From Thiomicrospira pelophila DSM 1534 (lineage in GTDB: Bacteria > Pseudomonadota > Gammaproteobacteria > Thiomicrospirales > Thiomicrospiraceae), in contig NZ_JOMR01000001.1 in NCBI RefSeq assembly GCF_000711195.1, positions 558,001-622,000 of the forward strand: a stretch of 64,000 nt of DNA, written 5' to 3'. Both the position numbers and the translations under genes were made by a program. Under the pieces are notes generated by a model that did no database searches, was not told the DNA's origin, and saw nothing but the letters and a program-made list of their open reading frames with translations. This document shows, piece after piece, positions 27,492 through 36,930 of the stretch. Every line of letters begins with the position of its first letter. The first letter of the stretch is position 1.

Positions 27492-29990
27492 ATGAGCACC
27501 CAAGATCAAACCAGTTTGGACGTAATAAACCACCGGGTTAGCAAACGTTTAACGAATGATAAAGCGGGTTTAGAAACCGACTTTTTACATTATTTACAAA
27601 ATAACCTAGGCCGTGAATTGACCTCCGAGGTTGACTATAAACTCAAAGCTTTGGCTTATACCGTTCGTGATCGTTTAATGGGCAATTGGAAGCAAACCTG
27701 GTTAAGTTACCGCGAAAACACCAATAAACGCGCCTATTATTTATCAATGGAGTTTTTGATTGGTCGATCGTTGGTTAATAACATGCTTAATTTAGGCATC
27801 GAAAATCAAGCCACTGAGGCTTTGCGAGAGTTAGGCTTATCCATCGAAGAAATCGAAGAAGCTGAAATTGATGCCGGTTTAGGTAACGGCGGTTTGGGGC
27901 GTTTGGCCGCCTGTTTTATGGACAGTTGCGCCACTTTACAATTGCCGGTTATGGGTTATGGGCTACGTTATGAATATGGCATGTTTCGTCAGCGCATTCA
28001 AAATGGCTTTCAGGTTGAAGAGCCCGATCATTGGTTAGGGTTTGGCTATTATCCTTGGGAAGTGCAGCGTCGAGAATATACGCGCAGAGTTAAATTTGGG
28101 GGTTATTGCCGACCTTATACCGATCCGCATACCGGGCATTTGATCGTGCACTGGGAAAACGATGAAGAGGTGTTAGCGGTGCCGTTTGATGTGCCGATTC
28201 CTGGTTACAAAAATCACACAGTCAACACCCTGCGTTTATGGGATGCGGCTGCGGATGAAGCCTTTAAGTTATCTGAATTTAATGCCGGTTCCTACTTTGA
28301 AGCGGTCGCGGCCAAAAATGAAGCTGAAAATATTACGATGGTGTTGTATCCCAACGATTCGAGTGAAAACGGTAAAGAGTTGCGTCTGCGCCAGCAATAC
28401 TTTTTGGTGTCAGCGAGCCTGCAGGATGTGGTTGAGCAGTGGGTCAAACATCATAATGCCGATTTCACACGTTTTGCCGAGTCGAATGTTTTCCAACTCA
28501 ACGACACTCATCCTAGCTTAGCCGTCGCCGAATTAATGCGGATTCTGGTCGACGAACAACATCTAGGCTGGGATGAAGCCTGGCATATTGTCACTCATAC
28601 TATGGCTTACACCAATCACACGCTGTTGCCAGAAGCGCTCGAAAAATGGTCCGGCGATTTGATGCGCAAATTACTCCCTCGTCCACTCGACATAATAGAA
28701 GAAATTAACCATCGCTTCTTAGCCCAAGTGGCGCAAAAGTGGCCGGGTGATATGGAGCGTCAGCGCCGTTTGTCTATTTTTGACGAGCACGGCATGGTGC
28801 GTATGGCCTACTTGGCGATAGTGGGGAGTTTTTCGGTAAATGGCGTGGCGGCATTGCATTCGCAATTATTAAAGGACGGCTTGTTTAACGACTTCTATCA
28901 GCTCTGGCCGGAACGTTTTAATAATAAAACCAACGGTGTGACGCAACGTCGTTGGATGGCCGGTTGCAACCCAGGCTTGCGTGATTTATTAAATACCAAC
29001 ATTGGTGAGGATTGGGTGACGGATTTAAGCCAACTCAGCCAATTAGAAACTTATTTACAGGATTCTGATTTCCGCCAAAAATGGGCGCAAGTGAAGTTGC
29101 AGAACAAACAGCGTTTGGCAGACTTAATCAAAAAAGATACCGGCTTAACGGTTAATCCAACATCAATGTTTGATGTGCAGGTCAAACGCATACACGAATA
29201 CAAACGTCAGCTGTTAAATGCGTTGCACGTAGTGCATTTATACGCGCGTATTAAACGTGGCGCCACCCAAAATATGACGCCGCGTGTGGTGGTTTTTGGT
29301 GGCAAAGCGGCGCCGGGTTATCACATGGCGAAGGCGATTATTAAGCTCATTAATAATGTGGCCCAGGTGGTCAATAATGATCCGGGCGTCGGTGATTTAC
29401 TCAAAGTGGTGTTTATTCCAAACTACCGAGTGTCGGCGATGGAGGTGATTTGTCCAGGAACGGATTTATCCGAACAGATTTCCACCGCGGGTAAAGAAGC
29501 CTCAGGCACGGGTAATATGAAATTTATGATGAATGGGGCGGTGACAATCGGCACTTTAGATGGTGCCAATGTCGAAATCAGAGAAGCGGTGGGTGACGAG
29601 CATTTCTTCTTGTTTGGCTTGCAAACCGAACAAGTTCAGGACTTGATTGGACGTTATCAGCCGCAATCTTATATTGATAACGATGTCGATTTACAAGCCG
29701 TATTGAATCTACTGGAGGTTGGTCATTTTAACCAATTTGAGCCGGGTATTTTTGATGACATTTTAGCCTCAATTAAAAGTCCGCAAGATGAATGGATGAC
29801 CTTGGCCGATTTCCGCAGTTATGTAGAGGTACAAGAGCAAGTTGCACAAGCCTATCAAGATGCTGAGCGTTGGGTCACGATGAGTATTATGAATTCGGCG
29901 CGCAGTGGCATGTTTTCAACTGATCGAACCATGAGTGAATACAATCGGGATATTTGGCACTTAAAGCCGATTCAGGTGCAAACAGATTGA
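27492..29990 (+). CDS. glgP: Glycogen phosphorylase GlgP
   Basis: This 832-residue PLP enzyme releases glucose-1-phosphate from glycogen ends. It has AYYLSMEFLIGRSLVNNM, DAGLGNGGLGRLAACFMDS, KRIHEYKRQLLN and EASGTGNMKFMMNGAVTIGTLDGANVEI (in part), with the PLP lysine at about residue 677. Length is normal. It is the last gene of the glycogen cluster and directly precedes the SRP RNA. Despite being the second longest glycogen gene it contains no palindrome copy. Confidence 0.98.
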   Translation: MSTQDQTSLDVINHRVSKRLTNDKAGLETDFLHYLQNNLGRELTSEVDYKLKALAYTVRDRLMGNWKQTWLSYRENTNKRAYYLSMEFLIGRSLVNNMLNLGIENQATEALRELGLSIEEIEEAEIDAGLGNGGLGRLAACFMDSCATLQLPVMGYGLRYEYGMFRQRIQNGFQVEEPDHWLGFGYYPWEVQRREYTRRVKFGGYCRPYTDPHTGHLIVHWENDEEVLAVPFDVPIPGYKNHTVNTLRLWDAAADEAFKLSEFNAGSYFEAVAAKNEAENITMVLYPNDSSENGKELRLRQQYFLVSASLQDVVEQWVKHHNADFTRFAESNVFQLNDTHPSLAVAELMRILVDEQHLGWDEAWHIVTHTMAYTNHTLLPEALEKWSGDLMRKLLPRPLDIIEEINHRFLAQVAQKWPGDMERQRRLSIFDEHGMVRMAYLAIVGSFSVNGVAALHSQLLKDGLFNDFYQLWPERFNNKTNGVTQRRWMAGCNPGLRDLLNTNIGEDWVTDLSQLSQLETYLQDSDFRQKWAQVKLQNKQRLADLIKKDTGLTVNPTSMFDVQVKRIHEYKRQLLNALHVVHLYARIKRGATQNMTPRVVVFGGKAAPGYHMAKAIIKLINNVAQVVNNDPGVGDLLKVVFIPNYRVSAMEVICPGTDLSEQISTAGKEASGTGNMKFMMNGAVTIGTLDGANVEIREAVGDEHFFLFGLQTEQVQDLIGRYQPQSYIDNDVDLQAVLNLLEVGHFNQFEPGIFDDILASIKSPQDEWMTLADFRSYVEVQEQVAQAYQDAERWVTMSIMNSARSGMFSTDRTMSEYNRDIWHLKPIQVQTD

Positions 29991-30019
29991 TTGTCACTGT
30001 TTTTCAGTTGGCTTTCTGA

Positions 30020-30025
30020 TACAAT
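30020..30025 (+). promoter_or_regulatory. Candidate -10 element upstream of ffs
   Basis: TACAAT lies about 45 bases before the mature 5' end of the SRP RNA, just after glgP. The -35 region at proper distance is poor (CTGTTT). A stable RNA needs its own promoter here, and this is the best candidate. Confidence 0.35.
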
Positions 30026-30069
30026 AAGCCCACTTTTTAGCTGGTCCTGCTGGTTAAAAAGTTTTCAAT

Positions 30070-30184
30070 ATGGTGACGCTATTCGTCCCCTCGCGACGCT
30101 AAGTTGGGAACTCCGCCAGGTCCGGAAGGAAGCAACGGTACCTTCTGATGCGTGCGCCGAGGTAAGGCGGGTAGCGTTGCCTCC
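30070..30184 (+). ncRNA. ffs: 4.5S signal recognition particle RNA
   Basis: The conserved domain IV loop AGGTCCGGAAGGAAGCAA is present at about 30118-30135. The ends GGTGACGCTA (from 30072) and TAGCGTTGCC (30172-30181) are complementary, closing the long hairpin of a small bacterial SRP RNA of about 113 nt. It binds Ffh to target membrane proteins. As in many gammaproteobacteria it lies directly upstream of dnaX. End positions are approximate. Confidence 0.93.
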
Positions 30185-30250
30185 ATAATTTCCTCCCGCC
30201 CAAGTTTAAAGCACGTTAAAATAGTCCAAATTCTGATTCTGGATGCCTTC

Positions 30251-32293
30251 ATGAGTTATACCGTATTAGCACGTAAGTGGCGCCCAAAAAACTTTAGTGA
30301 ACTGGTGGGTCAAACCCACGTAATGCAGGCGTTAGCGAACGCGCTAGACCAGCAGCGTTTGCATCATGCTTATCTGTTCACCGGAACACGTGGGGTGGGT
30401 AAAACCACGATTGCGCGTATCTTTGCGAAAGCCCTCAATTGCGAGCAAGGCATTTCTTCGACACCTTGCGGTCAATGTTCGGTATGTCAATCGATTGACG
30501 AAGGGCGTTTTGTCGATCTGATTGAAGTCGATGCCGCATCGCGTACTAAGGTCGAAGATACGCGTGAGATTCTGGATAACGTGCAATACGCGCCTACCCA
30601 AGGTCGTTATAAAGTTTATTTGGTTGACGAAGTTCACATGCTCTCCAAAAGTAGTTTTAACGCTTTGTTAAAAACCTTGGAAGAACCACCGGAACATGTT
30701 AAGTTCTTGCTTGCGACTACCGACCCGCATAAGTTACCTATTACGGTTTTATCGCGTTGTTTACAGTTTAACTTGTTACGGTTAACCAGTACTCAAATTC
30801 AAAATCATCTCGCCCAAATCCTGCAACAAGAGCAGATCAGTTTTGAGCCGACGGCATTGGCACTAATTGCAAAAAGTGCGGATGGTTCAGCGCGTGATTC
30901 ATTGAGTCTGCTCGATCAGGCGATTGCCTATTGTGGCGCTCAAATCCAGTTTGAAGCAGTGCGCTCGATGTTAGGCTTGGTTGATCAAGGCGTGGTGCAG
31001 GCCATTTTACAAGCACTAAGCGATGATTCGGCGGAGCAGGTTAAACAAATATTGCAAACCCTGGCGAGTTTGGGGGTGGATTATGTGGCCTTACTTAATC
31101 AGTTGTTAGAAGTCCTGCATCAAACCGCCCAGACCCAAATTTTGGGTGAAGCGCTTGAAGACGGCCTTTTGCCAACCGACATCCTAGCGGGTTTTGCCCA
31201 AAGCTTAAGCCCAGAAAAAGTACAACTCTTATATCAAATCGGTTTGATGGCACGTCAAGACATGAAGCTTGCGCCGGATGTGAGAATCGGCTTTGAAATG
31301 ACCTTGTTACGGATGCTAGCCTTTGATCCGAGTGGACCGCGTTCGCCTTCATCAGACGGCCAGCCAGGCTTGCAAAGCGCCACGTCTTCTACGGCCGCCA
31401 AGACAGCGCCAAGCTCAACCAGCGCACGCCAAAGCGTGGCCGAACTACTCAAGGCGGCGCAAGTAAACGAACCTCAACCAGCTTTTCAGACTCAAGAGCG
31501 GGTGACGCAAGCTAACGAAACGCTTAGCCCGAAGCCGCCTGAACCAAGCCCAGCTGAACCGGTAGCGGATTTAAGTTTATTTCCCGATCTGCATGCGCGC
31601 GTAAAAGCTCCGAGTGCGTCTAAGCCTAATAACGTTAATCCGCCGCTCGAAACATCTTCAGTAGCGGAGCCTGAAACCAATACACAAATACCTCAATCGA
31701 TGAAGTTGGCATCCGATTTTGTGCCGCCAATTTCTGAAACATTCGAAGCGGCGCCGACGCAAATGCAGGCGCCCCAAGTCAACCAACAATCCGCTTGGGC
31801 ACCAGCGGCTGAAAACTTCGCTGAATCCGCTTCAAACCCAGTGGCCCCTGTCACCGCCCCTGAATTGATGTCAACCATCAGGCCTGGTGGTTCGCAAACG
31901 GGGCCTCAGTCTGAGTCGGTTCAAGCTTGGATGGCGTTGATTGCACAGTTAGGTGTGGATGGCATGGCCTTGGAATTGGCCAGACATTGCGTATTAGTTG
32001 ACGCTAACCCCCAGGCTTGGTGGTTAAGTGTGCACCCAGACGAGTTACACGCCAAAACGGATTTGGCAGTGACTCGTTTAAGAGAAGCGGCTCAACGTCA
32101 ATTTGGTGAAGGTTTTCAGGTAAATTTTGTTGAGTTTTCAGGTGAATTTTACACGCCGAATCTTTATGATAAAGCTCAACAAACTCTGTCACAAGAACAG
32201 GCAACTCAATCGATTCATGCAGACGCAAACGTACAAATGTTGCAAACGCGTCTAGGTATGCAGGTGTTGGAAAAATCGATCCAACCCTTATGA
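30251..32293 (+). CDS. dnaX: DNA polymerase III subunit tau/gamma
   Basis: This 680-residue clamp-loader subunit starts MSYTVLARKWRPKNFSELVGQ. It shows Walker A GTRGVGKTTIARIFAKALNC, four zinc cysteines (CEQ...CGQCSVC), VDEVHMLSKSSFNALLKTLEEPP and LSRCLQF. Domains I-III end near residue 360; a proline/alanine/serine-rich linker (about 365-555) leads to the tau C-terminal part. I chose the ATG at 30251; the open frame extends upstream into ffs. I see no A AAA AAG slippery site like that of E. coli, so gamma may not be made by frameshifting. A near-palindrome lies in the linker (31877-31888). Confidence 0.96.
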   Translation: MSYTVLARKWRPKNFSELVGQTHVMQALANALDQQRLHHAYLFTGTRGVGKTTIARIFAKALNCEQGISSTPCGQCSVCQSIDEGRFVDLIEVDAASRTKVEDTREILDNVQYAPTQGRYKVYLVDEVHMLSKSSFNALLKTLEEPPEHVKFLLATTDPHKLPITVLSRCLQFNLLRLTSTQIQNHLAQILQQEQISFEPTALALIAKSADGSARDSLSLLDQAIAYCGAQIQFEAVRSMLGLVDQGVVQAILQALSDDSAEQVKQILQTLASLGVDYVALLNQLLEVLHQTAQTQILGEALEDGLLPTDILAGFAQSLSPEKVQLLYQIGLMARQDMKLAPDVRIGFEMTLLRMLAFDPSGPRSPSSDGQPGLQSATSSTAAKTAPSSTSARQSVAELLKAAQVNEPQPAFQTQERVTQANETLSPKPPEPSPAEPVADLSLFPDLHARVKAPSASKPNNVNPPLETSSVAEPETNTQIPQSMKLASDFVPPISETFEAAPTQMQAPQVNQQSAWAPAAENFAESASNPVAPVTAPELMSTIRPGGSQTGPQSESVQAWMALIAQLGVDGMALELARHCVLVDANPQAWWLSVHPDELHAKTDLAVTRLREAAQRQFGEGFQVNFVEFSGEFYTPNLYDKAQQTLSQEQATQSIHADANVQMLQTRLGMQVLEKSIQPL

Positions 32294-32342
32294 TGTTTGA
32301 AATAGTTAACACGATAATAATTTTTTAAATAAAGGAATGACT

Positions 32343-32672
32343 ATGTTTGGTGGAAAAGCCGGTCTCGGTGGCTTGATGAAACAAGCACAAGAAATGCAAA
32401 AAAACATGGAAAAAGCACAAGCGGAAATCGCAGAAATGGAAGTCACCGGCGAAGCGGGTGGAGGATTAGTTAAAGTTACAATGACAGGTAAGCATGAACT
32501 GGTTAAAGTTGAGTTAGATGATAGCTTAATGGACGACAAAGAAATGCTGGAAGATTTAGTGGCGGCAGCAGTTAATAGTGCAGTGCGTCGAGTTGAAGAC
32601 ACCACCCAAGAAAGAATGGGCGGTTTAACTCAGGGTATGAATTTACCCGGTGGTATGAAGTTCCCTTTTTAA
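32343..32672 (+). CDS. ybaB: Nucleoid-associated protein YbaB/EbfC
   Basis: This 109-residue protein ([26 protein letters not shown]) has the alpha-helical N-terminus and the [26 protein letters not shown] strand region of YbaB dimers, which bind DNA. I use the second ATG (32343) because AAGGA is six bases before it and directly abuts the first ATG. It lies between dnaX and recR, the usual order. Confidence 0.95.
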   Translation: MFGGKAGLGGLMKQAQEMQKNMEKAQAEIAEMEVTGEAGGGLVKVTMTGKHELVKVELDDSLMDDKEMLEDLVAAAVNSAVRRVEDTTQERMGGLTQGMNLPGGMKFPF

Positions 32673-32692
32673 AATCGTTAAATTAGGCGACC

Positions 32693-33289
32693 ATGTCCTC
32701 TCCACTGATTCAGCAATTAATTGATGCGTTTCGTATTTTGCCCGGCGTCGGTCCAAAGTCGGCACAACGTATGGCGTATTTTTTATTGGAGCGTCAACGT
32801 GACGGCGCCAATCGATTGGCTCATACAATCCAGCAAGCGTTGGAAAAAGTGGGTCATTGTGAAGAATGCCGCACCTTAAGCGAAACGGCGGTGTGCGGTA
32901 TTTGTGCGTCTAATAAACGTGATAACGGACTGTTGTGTGTGGTCGAAACCCCGGCCGATGTATTATCAATTGAACAGGCGGGCATCTATCAGGGCAAGTA
33001 TTTTGTGTTGATGGGACATTTGTCTCCGATTGATGGCATTGGCCCGCAACAATTAGGTTTGGATCGTTTACACGAACGTTTAAAACAGCCGGGCATTACC
33101 GAGTTAATTCTGGCGACGAATCCAACGGTTGAAGGTGAAGCGACCGCGCATTATATTTATCAGCTCGCACAGCAAGAAGGCGTTTCGGTGACACGACTGG
33201 CGCAAGGTTTGCCGATGGGTGGTGAGTTGGAATATATCGACAGTGCGACCTTGTCGTATGCGTTTAGTGGCCGTCGAGCGGTCGATTAA
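32693..33289 (+). CDS. recR: Recombination mediator RecR
   Basis: This 198-residue protein acts with RecO/RecF in gap repair. It has an N-terminal helix-hairpin-helix ([20 protein letters not shown]), a zinc finger [16 protein letters not shown] and a Toprim domain ([14 protein letters not shown]...[15 protein letters not shown]). Length is standard. Its last 26 bp overlap the 3' end of the convergent antiporter gene. Confidence 0.97.
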   Translation: MSSPLIQQLIDAFRILPGVGPKSAQRMAYFLLERQRDGANRLAHTIQQALEKVGHCEECRTLSETAVCGICASNKRDNGLLCVVETPADVLSIEQAGIYQGKYFVLMGHLSPIDGIGPQQLGLDRLHERLKQPGITELILATNPTVEGEATAHYIYQLAQQEGVSVTRLAQGLPMGGELEYIDSATLSYAFSGRRAVD

Positions 33290-34463
33290 TCTCTCTGGCA
33301 CGTACCAAAATATGCCGGGTTAGAGGCGGGCCAATCAATTCAAATATAATTGTACAACCCAGAACCACCGCGAGAATAGTGTCTTTGTGCTCCGGGACTT
33401 GTTGAACCGCTAACAACGCCATACCAATTGGAATACCGGCGTGAGGTAACATTGCCAGTCCGAGTGATTTATAAGAGCTACCTTGGCAACCCGCCCATGT
33501 TGCGCCTAGGTAGGAGCCGGTGATACGTCCTAAAACTCGAAATACGATATAGCCTAGTCCAATCAATCCGGCAGCCCATAGGGCATCCAACTCAAGTGCA
33601 GAACCAGCTAATAGAAAGAATAAAATCAATAAAGGCCATTGTAATGCTTCAATTTCATCAAATGGTCGTTCAGGATGTTGGCGAGCTAAATTGGCAACTA
33701 ATGTGCCCATCACCATCGCCGAAAGGATATAAGAAACACCTAACCATTCGGCTAAACCTGCGCATAATAAAACAAGCCCCAACACTTCCGCTTGTGTTGA
33801 TTTACCAGGGTAAATGTACCGAGTTAAATAGGCCATGGGTAATCCAAGAAGGATGCCCAAGCCAACGGCACCACCAACTTCCCATAAACCATGCACTAAA
33901 TTATTAACCGCTTCGCTGGTTCCCGCCCAAATTGTGGCTAACATTAACAGTAAACTAAAAACCAGCATGCCCCAGGCGTCATCAATTGCAACAATGCCTA
34001 ATAGCATGTCGGTCACCGGGCCCTGCGCATTAAACTCTTTGGTAACATCAACGACTGGTGCGGGGGCGGTTGCGGGGGCAATGCCGGCTAATATCAGTGC
34101 GATTTCAACCGGTACACCCATCAACCATAAGCCGAAGAATACCAGCAATGCCGTCATAAACATTACGCTGAGAGAAATGCCGATAATGCCGCGACCCATG
34201 GTCTGAAGTTTGGTTTTTGTGAGGTTTTGGCCAAGCATAAAGCCAATCATTGCGAGTGCAACTTCCGATAATACCGGAAACCATTCTCGGGTAAACTCCG
34301 GTAACCAGTCAAGAACGGCCGGCCCCATTAAAAAGCCAGTCAAAATTAAAAGAGTGACTCTTGGAAGTGGGGTATGGCGGCCAAGCAGGTCTGCGATCAA
34401 ACCAATGATAAACAGCCCACCAAATGTAATTAGAATTTCAGCAACGGATTCAGATTGAAACAT
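33264..34463 (-). CDS. Cation:proton antiporter, CPA2 family (KefB/NapA-like membrane domain)
   Basis: This 399-residue protein has about twelve hydrophobic segments. Features include an early [18 protein letters not shown] segment, [17 protein letters not shown] and [17 protein letters not shown]; the IDDA-type acidic pair is the ion-binding centre of CPA2 exchangers. No C-terminal TrkA domain follows, so it is the transport domain only, unlike KefB/C. It likely exchanges Na+ or K+ for protons at the cytoplasmic membrane. Its 3' end overlaps recR by 26 bp in the opposite direction. Confidence 0.85.
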   Translation of the reverse strand: MFQSESVAEILITFGGLFIIGLIADLLGRHTPLPRVTLLILTGFLMGPAVLDWLPEFTREWFPVLSEVALAMIGFMLGQNLTKTKLQTMGRGIIGISLSVMFMTALLVFFGLWLMGVPVEIALILAGIAPATAPAPVVDVTKEFNAQGPVTDMLLGIVAIDDAWGMLVFSLLLMLATIWAGTSEAVNNLVHGLWEVGGAVGLGILLGLPMAYLTRYIYPGKSTQAEVLGLVLLCAGLAEWLGVSYILSAMVMGTLVANLARQHPERPFDEIEALQWPLLILFFLLAGSALELDALWAAGLIGLGYIVFRVLGRITGSYLGATWAGCQGSSYKSLGLAMLPHAGIPIGMALLAVQQVPEHKDTILAVVLGCTIIFELIGPPLTRHILVRAREINRPLDGH

Positions 34464-34543
34464 AATTGACTATTTTTAGTTTCGTTTACTATAACTGAAA
34501 GTCTCTAGACAATAAAAGGCGCTTGAAGCGATTGTTTGCTGCT

Positions 34544-35452
34544 TTAGTTGCGAGTCATTAAAAATTCAAGTAGCGCTTTTTGCGCATGCAAACGGTTTTC
34601 GGCTTCATCCCACACTACACTTTGGTGACCGTCAATGACTTCAGCCGTGACTTCTTCGCCACGATGCGCAGGTAGGCAGTGCATAAATAAAGCATTCGAA
34701 TCAGCTTGGTCCATAATGGCACGACTTACGCGATATTTCGATAAGGCTTGAATGCGCAAACGTTGTTCGTCTTCTTGTCCCATGCTGGCCCAAACATCGG
34801 TTACCAATAAGTCTGCGCCTTGTGCGGCTTCCATCGGGTCGCGTACAATTTCAACACGATCTTTCGCCATCTCGATTAAATCTGCACGTGGTTCAAAGCC
34901 TTTTGGACAAGCTACGCGTAATTTAAAGTCATAGATTTGCGCCGCATTAATATATGACTGGCACATATTATTACCATCCCCAATCCAGACCACCGTTTTA
35001 CCCTGAATCGAGCCTCGATGCTCATAGTAGGTTTGCATGTCAGCTAGCAACTGGCAAGGGTGAAAATCATCGGTTAAAGCGTTTATTACTGGCACCGATG
35101 AAAATTCGGCCATGGTTTCAACAATGCTGTGTTCGAACGTGCGCACCATAATGCCATCCACCATGCTGGAAATAACGCGTGCGCTATCTTCAATCGGTTC
35201 GCCACGGCCAAGTTGGGTATCGCGGGGCGATAAAAACAACGCGTGGCCGCCTAGCTGAGTCATGCCGACTTCAAACGAAATGCGGGTGCGAGTAGACGCC
35301 TTTTCAAAAATCATTGCAAGGGTTTGGTTTTTGAGCGGCTCGTAAATTTCACCGGCGTGTTGCATTTTTTTGAGCTCAATCCCACGCTGCAAAATATGTT
35401 GCAGTTGTTGCGGGGTGAGGCTTTTAAGGGTTAAAAAGTGATTATTTGTCAT
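34544..35452 (-). CDS. argF: Ornithine carbamoyltransferase ArgF
   Basis: This 302-residue enzyme makes citrulline from ornithine and carbamoyl phosphate. The [22 protein letters not shown] carbamoyl-phosphate site, [11 protein letters not shown] and [12 protein letters not shown] motifs are all intact. It follows argD by 4 bp on the same strand, so the two are cotranscribed. The convergent stretch to the antiporter gene has no clear terminator. Confidence 0.96.
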   Translation of the reverse strand: MTNNHFLTLKSLTPQQLQHILQRGIELKKMQHAGEIYEPLKNQTLAMIFEKASTRTRISFEVGMTQLGGHALFLSPRDTQLGRGEPIEDSARVISSMVDGIMVRTFEHSIVETMAEFSSVPVINALTDDFHPCQLLADMQTYYEHRGSIQGKTVVWIGDGNNMCQSYINAAQIYDFKLRVACPKGFEPRADLIEMAKDRVEIVRDPMEAAQGADLLVTDVWASMGQEDEQRLRIQALSKYRVSRAIMDQADSNALFMHCLPAHRGEEVTAEVIDGHQSVVWDEAENRLHAQKALLEFLMTRN

Positions 35453-35456
35453 GGGA

Positions 35457-36635
35457 TTAAGATTTTTTTAAAAATTCGGTTATTAATTGGCTCAAATCAG
35501 TCACCAGTTGGCTCGTTTGGGCTTCGGAAATTACAAATGGCGGCAATAAACGAACGGTGTCGCCACGCGTTACGTTGATCAGTAGGCCTTTATCAAGCGC
35601 TAGTTTGACCAGCTCGCTACACGGACGATCCAACTGAATACCGATCATATAACCTTTGCCACGCACTTCTACCACGCCTTTTTGGTCGGCTAATGCGTTT
35701 CTAAAGGCGGTCATGATTTGTTTGCCTTGTTTGGCGACCTGTGAGATATAGTCGTGCTGCTCAAGCGTATTAATGACCGCTAAACCGGCCGCACACGCGA
35801 GCGGATTGCCACCAAACGTGGTGCCGTGGTTGCCTGGACCAAAAGTGCTGGCCGCTTTACCACGGGCTAAACATGCACCAATCGGCACACCGTTGCCCAA
35901 GGCTTTCGCTAAGGTTAATACATCTGGCAAAATGTCTTCGTGTTGGTAGGCAAACCATTTGCCGGTACGGCCCACGCCAGTTTGGATTTCATCCATCATC
36001 AGTAACAAATTATGCTGGTCGCACAATTGACGTAAGGTTTTTAAATAACCGGCATCGGGTACAAATACACCACCTTCACCTTGAACTGGCTCAACCAAAA
36101 TGGCGACGAGGTTAGGGTGATCAGCAATGGCTTTTTCAACCGCCTCTACTTGGTTGTAAGGCACGCGCACAAAGCCCTGCACTAAAGGGCCAAAACCTTC
36201 TTGAACTTTTTTGTTGCCGGTCGCACTTAAGGTCGCCATGGTGCGGCCGTGGAAGCTGTTTTCCATTACGAGGATTTCGGGGTTTTCAATCCCGCGATCA
36301 GCCCCCGTTTTACGCGCAATCTTAATCGCCGCCTCGTTGGCTTCTGCACCCGAGTTACCAAAAAATACGCGATCCATACCCGATAGGCGAATTAAGTCTT
36401 CACCTAATTTTTCTTGGTTTTCGACGCGATATAGGTTCGAGGTATGAATGAGGCGTTTGCTCTGTTCACACAAGGCTTGCGAAATCGCAGGGTGAGCGTG
36501 GCCTAAACTGCAAACGGCAATACCACTCACGGCGTCTAAATAGGCCTTTCCTTGATCATCGTACAAGGTTGCGCCTTCGCCTTCTGTAAACATGACAGGC
36601 AAACGAGCATAGGTATTCATTAAACTTTCGGACAT
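35457..36635 (-). CDS. argD: Acetylornithine aminotransferase ArgD
   Basis: This 392-residue class III PLP aminotransferase starts [26 protein letters not shown]. Motifs [30 protein letters not shown] and the PLP-lysine segment [14 protein letters not shown] are present. I choose the ATG at 36633-36635, with AGAAGGTG upstream; an open extension of 43 codons runs through the leader hairpin and is not coding. It heads argD-argF. Its promoter (36737-36764) is followed almost at once by a terminator-type hairpin (36692-36721), so expression may be attenuated. Confidence 0.95.
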   Translation of the reverse strand: MSESLMNTYARLPVMFTEGEGATLYDDQGKAYLDAVSGIAVCSLGHAHPAISQALCEQSKRLIHTSNLYRVENQEKLGEDLIRLSGMDRVFFGNSGAEANEAAIKIARKTGADRGIENPEILVMENSFHGRTMATLSATGNKKVQEGFGPLVQGFVRVPYNQVEAVEKAIADHPNLVAILVEPVQGEGGVFVPDAGYLKTLRQLCDQHNLLLMMDEIQTGVGRTGKWFAYQHEDILPDVLTLAKALGNGVPIGACLARGKAASTFGPGNHGTTFGGNPLACAAGLAVINTLEQHDYISQVAKQGKQIMTAFRNALADQKGVVEVRGKGYMIGIQLDRPCSELVKLALDKGLLINVTRGDTVRLLPPFVISEAQTSQLVTDLSQLITEFLKKS

Positions 36636-36691
36636 GGACTTCACCTTCTTGCCAACGCAACAGCGCCTAGGCGGCTTGATAATTACAAACA

Positions 36692-36721
36692 AAAAAGAGC
36701 AATCCGAAGATTGCTCTTTTT
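36692..36721 (-). terminator. Strong hairpin plus U-run in argD leader
   Basis: Perfect 13-bp arms (AAAAAGAGCAATC, 36692-36704, and GATTGCTCTTTTT, 36709-36721) enclose a four-base loop. Read leftwards the loop is UUCG closed by C-G, an extra-stable tetraloop, and a run of six U follows. It is a textbook intrinsic terminator, but it lies 57 bases upstream of argD and only about ten bases after the predicted transcription start. Confidence 0.85.
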
Positions 36722-36736
36722 GAAAGACAAACGATG

Positions 36737-36764
36737 ATTTTAGCTGAATCAAGAATAAATTCAA
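36737..36764 (-). promoter_or_regulatory. argD promoter
   Basis: On the reverse strand TTGAAT (36759-36764) and TAAAAT (36737-36742) are 16 bases apart. The -35 region overlaps a TTGAATTTATTC stretch that resembles part of an ArgR box (TGAAT...ATTCA), though with shortened spacing. Repression by ArgR is plausible but unproven. Confidence 0.6.
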
Positions 36765-36930
36765 GTTGATAGAGTGAATAAAGCTCAGAGCTAGATTGAA
36801 ATTAAGCGTGCAGACTCTCTGTTATTCGTGGGTTCATTCGGCTAAAATACATCTTTTATTTTTTGTAAAAACGGCTTTGGCCGGTTTTATACCGAATTTG
36901 TAGCGATTTATATTTCTGAGGAGCTTCTCA

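Noticed and set aside
30152-30250. 33-codon N-terminal extension of DnaX
   Set aside because: It overlaps the SRP RNA; the family starts at MSYTVLARKWRP.
31095-31878. Long reverse-strand open frames inside dnaX
   Set aside because: They mirror the alanine/proline-rich linker of dnaX and have no ribosome sites or recognisable motifs.
30251-32293. Programmed frameshift in dnaX
   Set aside because: I found no A AAA AAG heptamer with a following stop in the -1 frame; GAAAAAG near 31215 has too few A residues.
36636-36764. 43-codon N-terminal extension of ArgD
   Set aside because: It reads through the terminator hairpin and promoter; the start at 36635 has a proper ribosome site.
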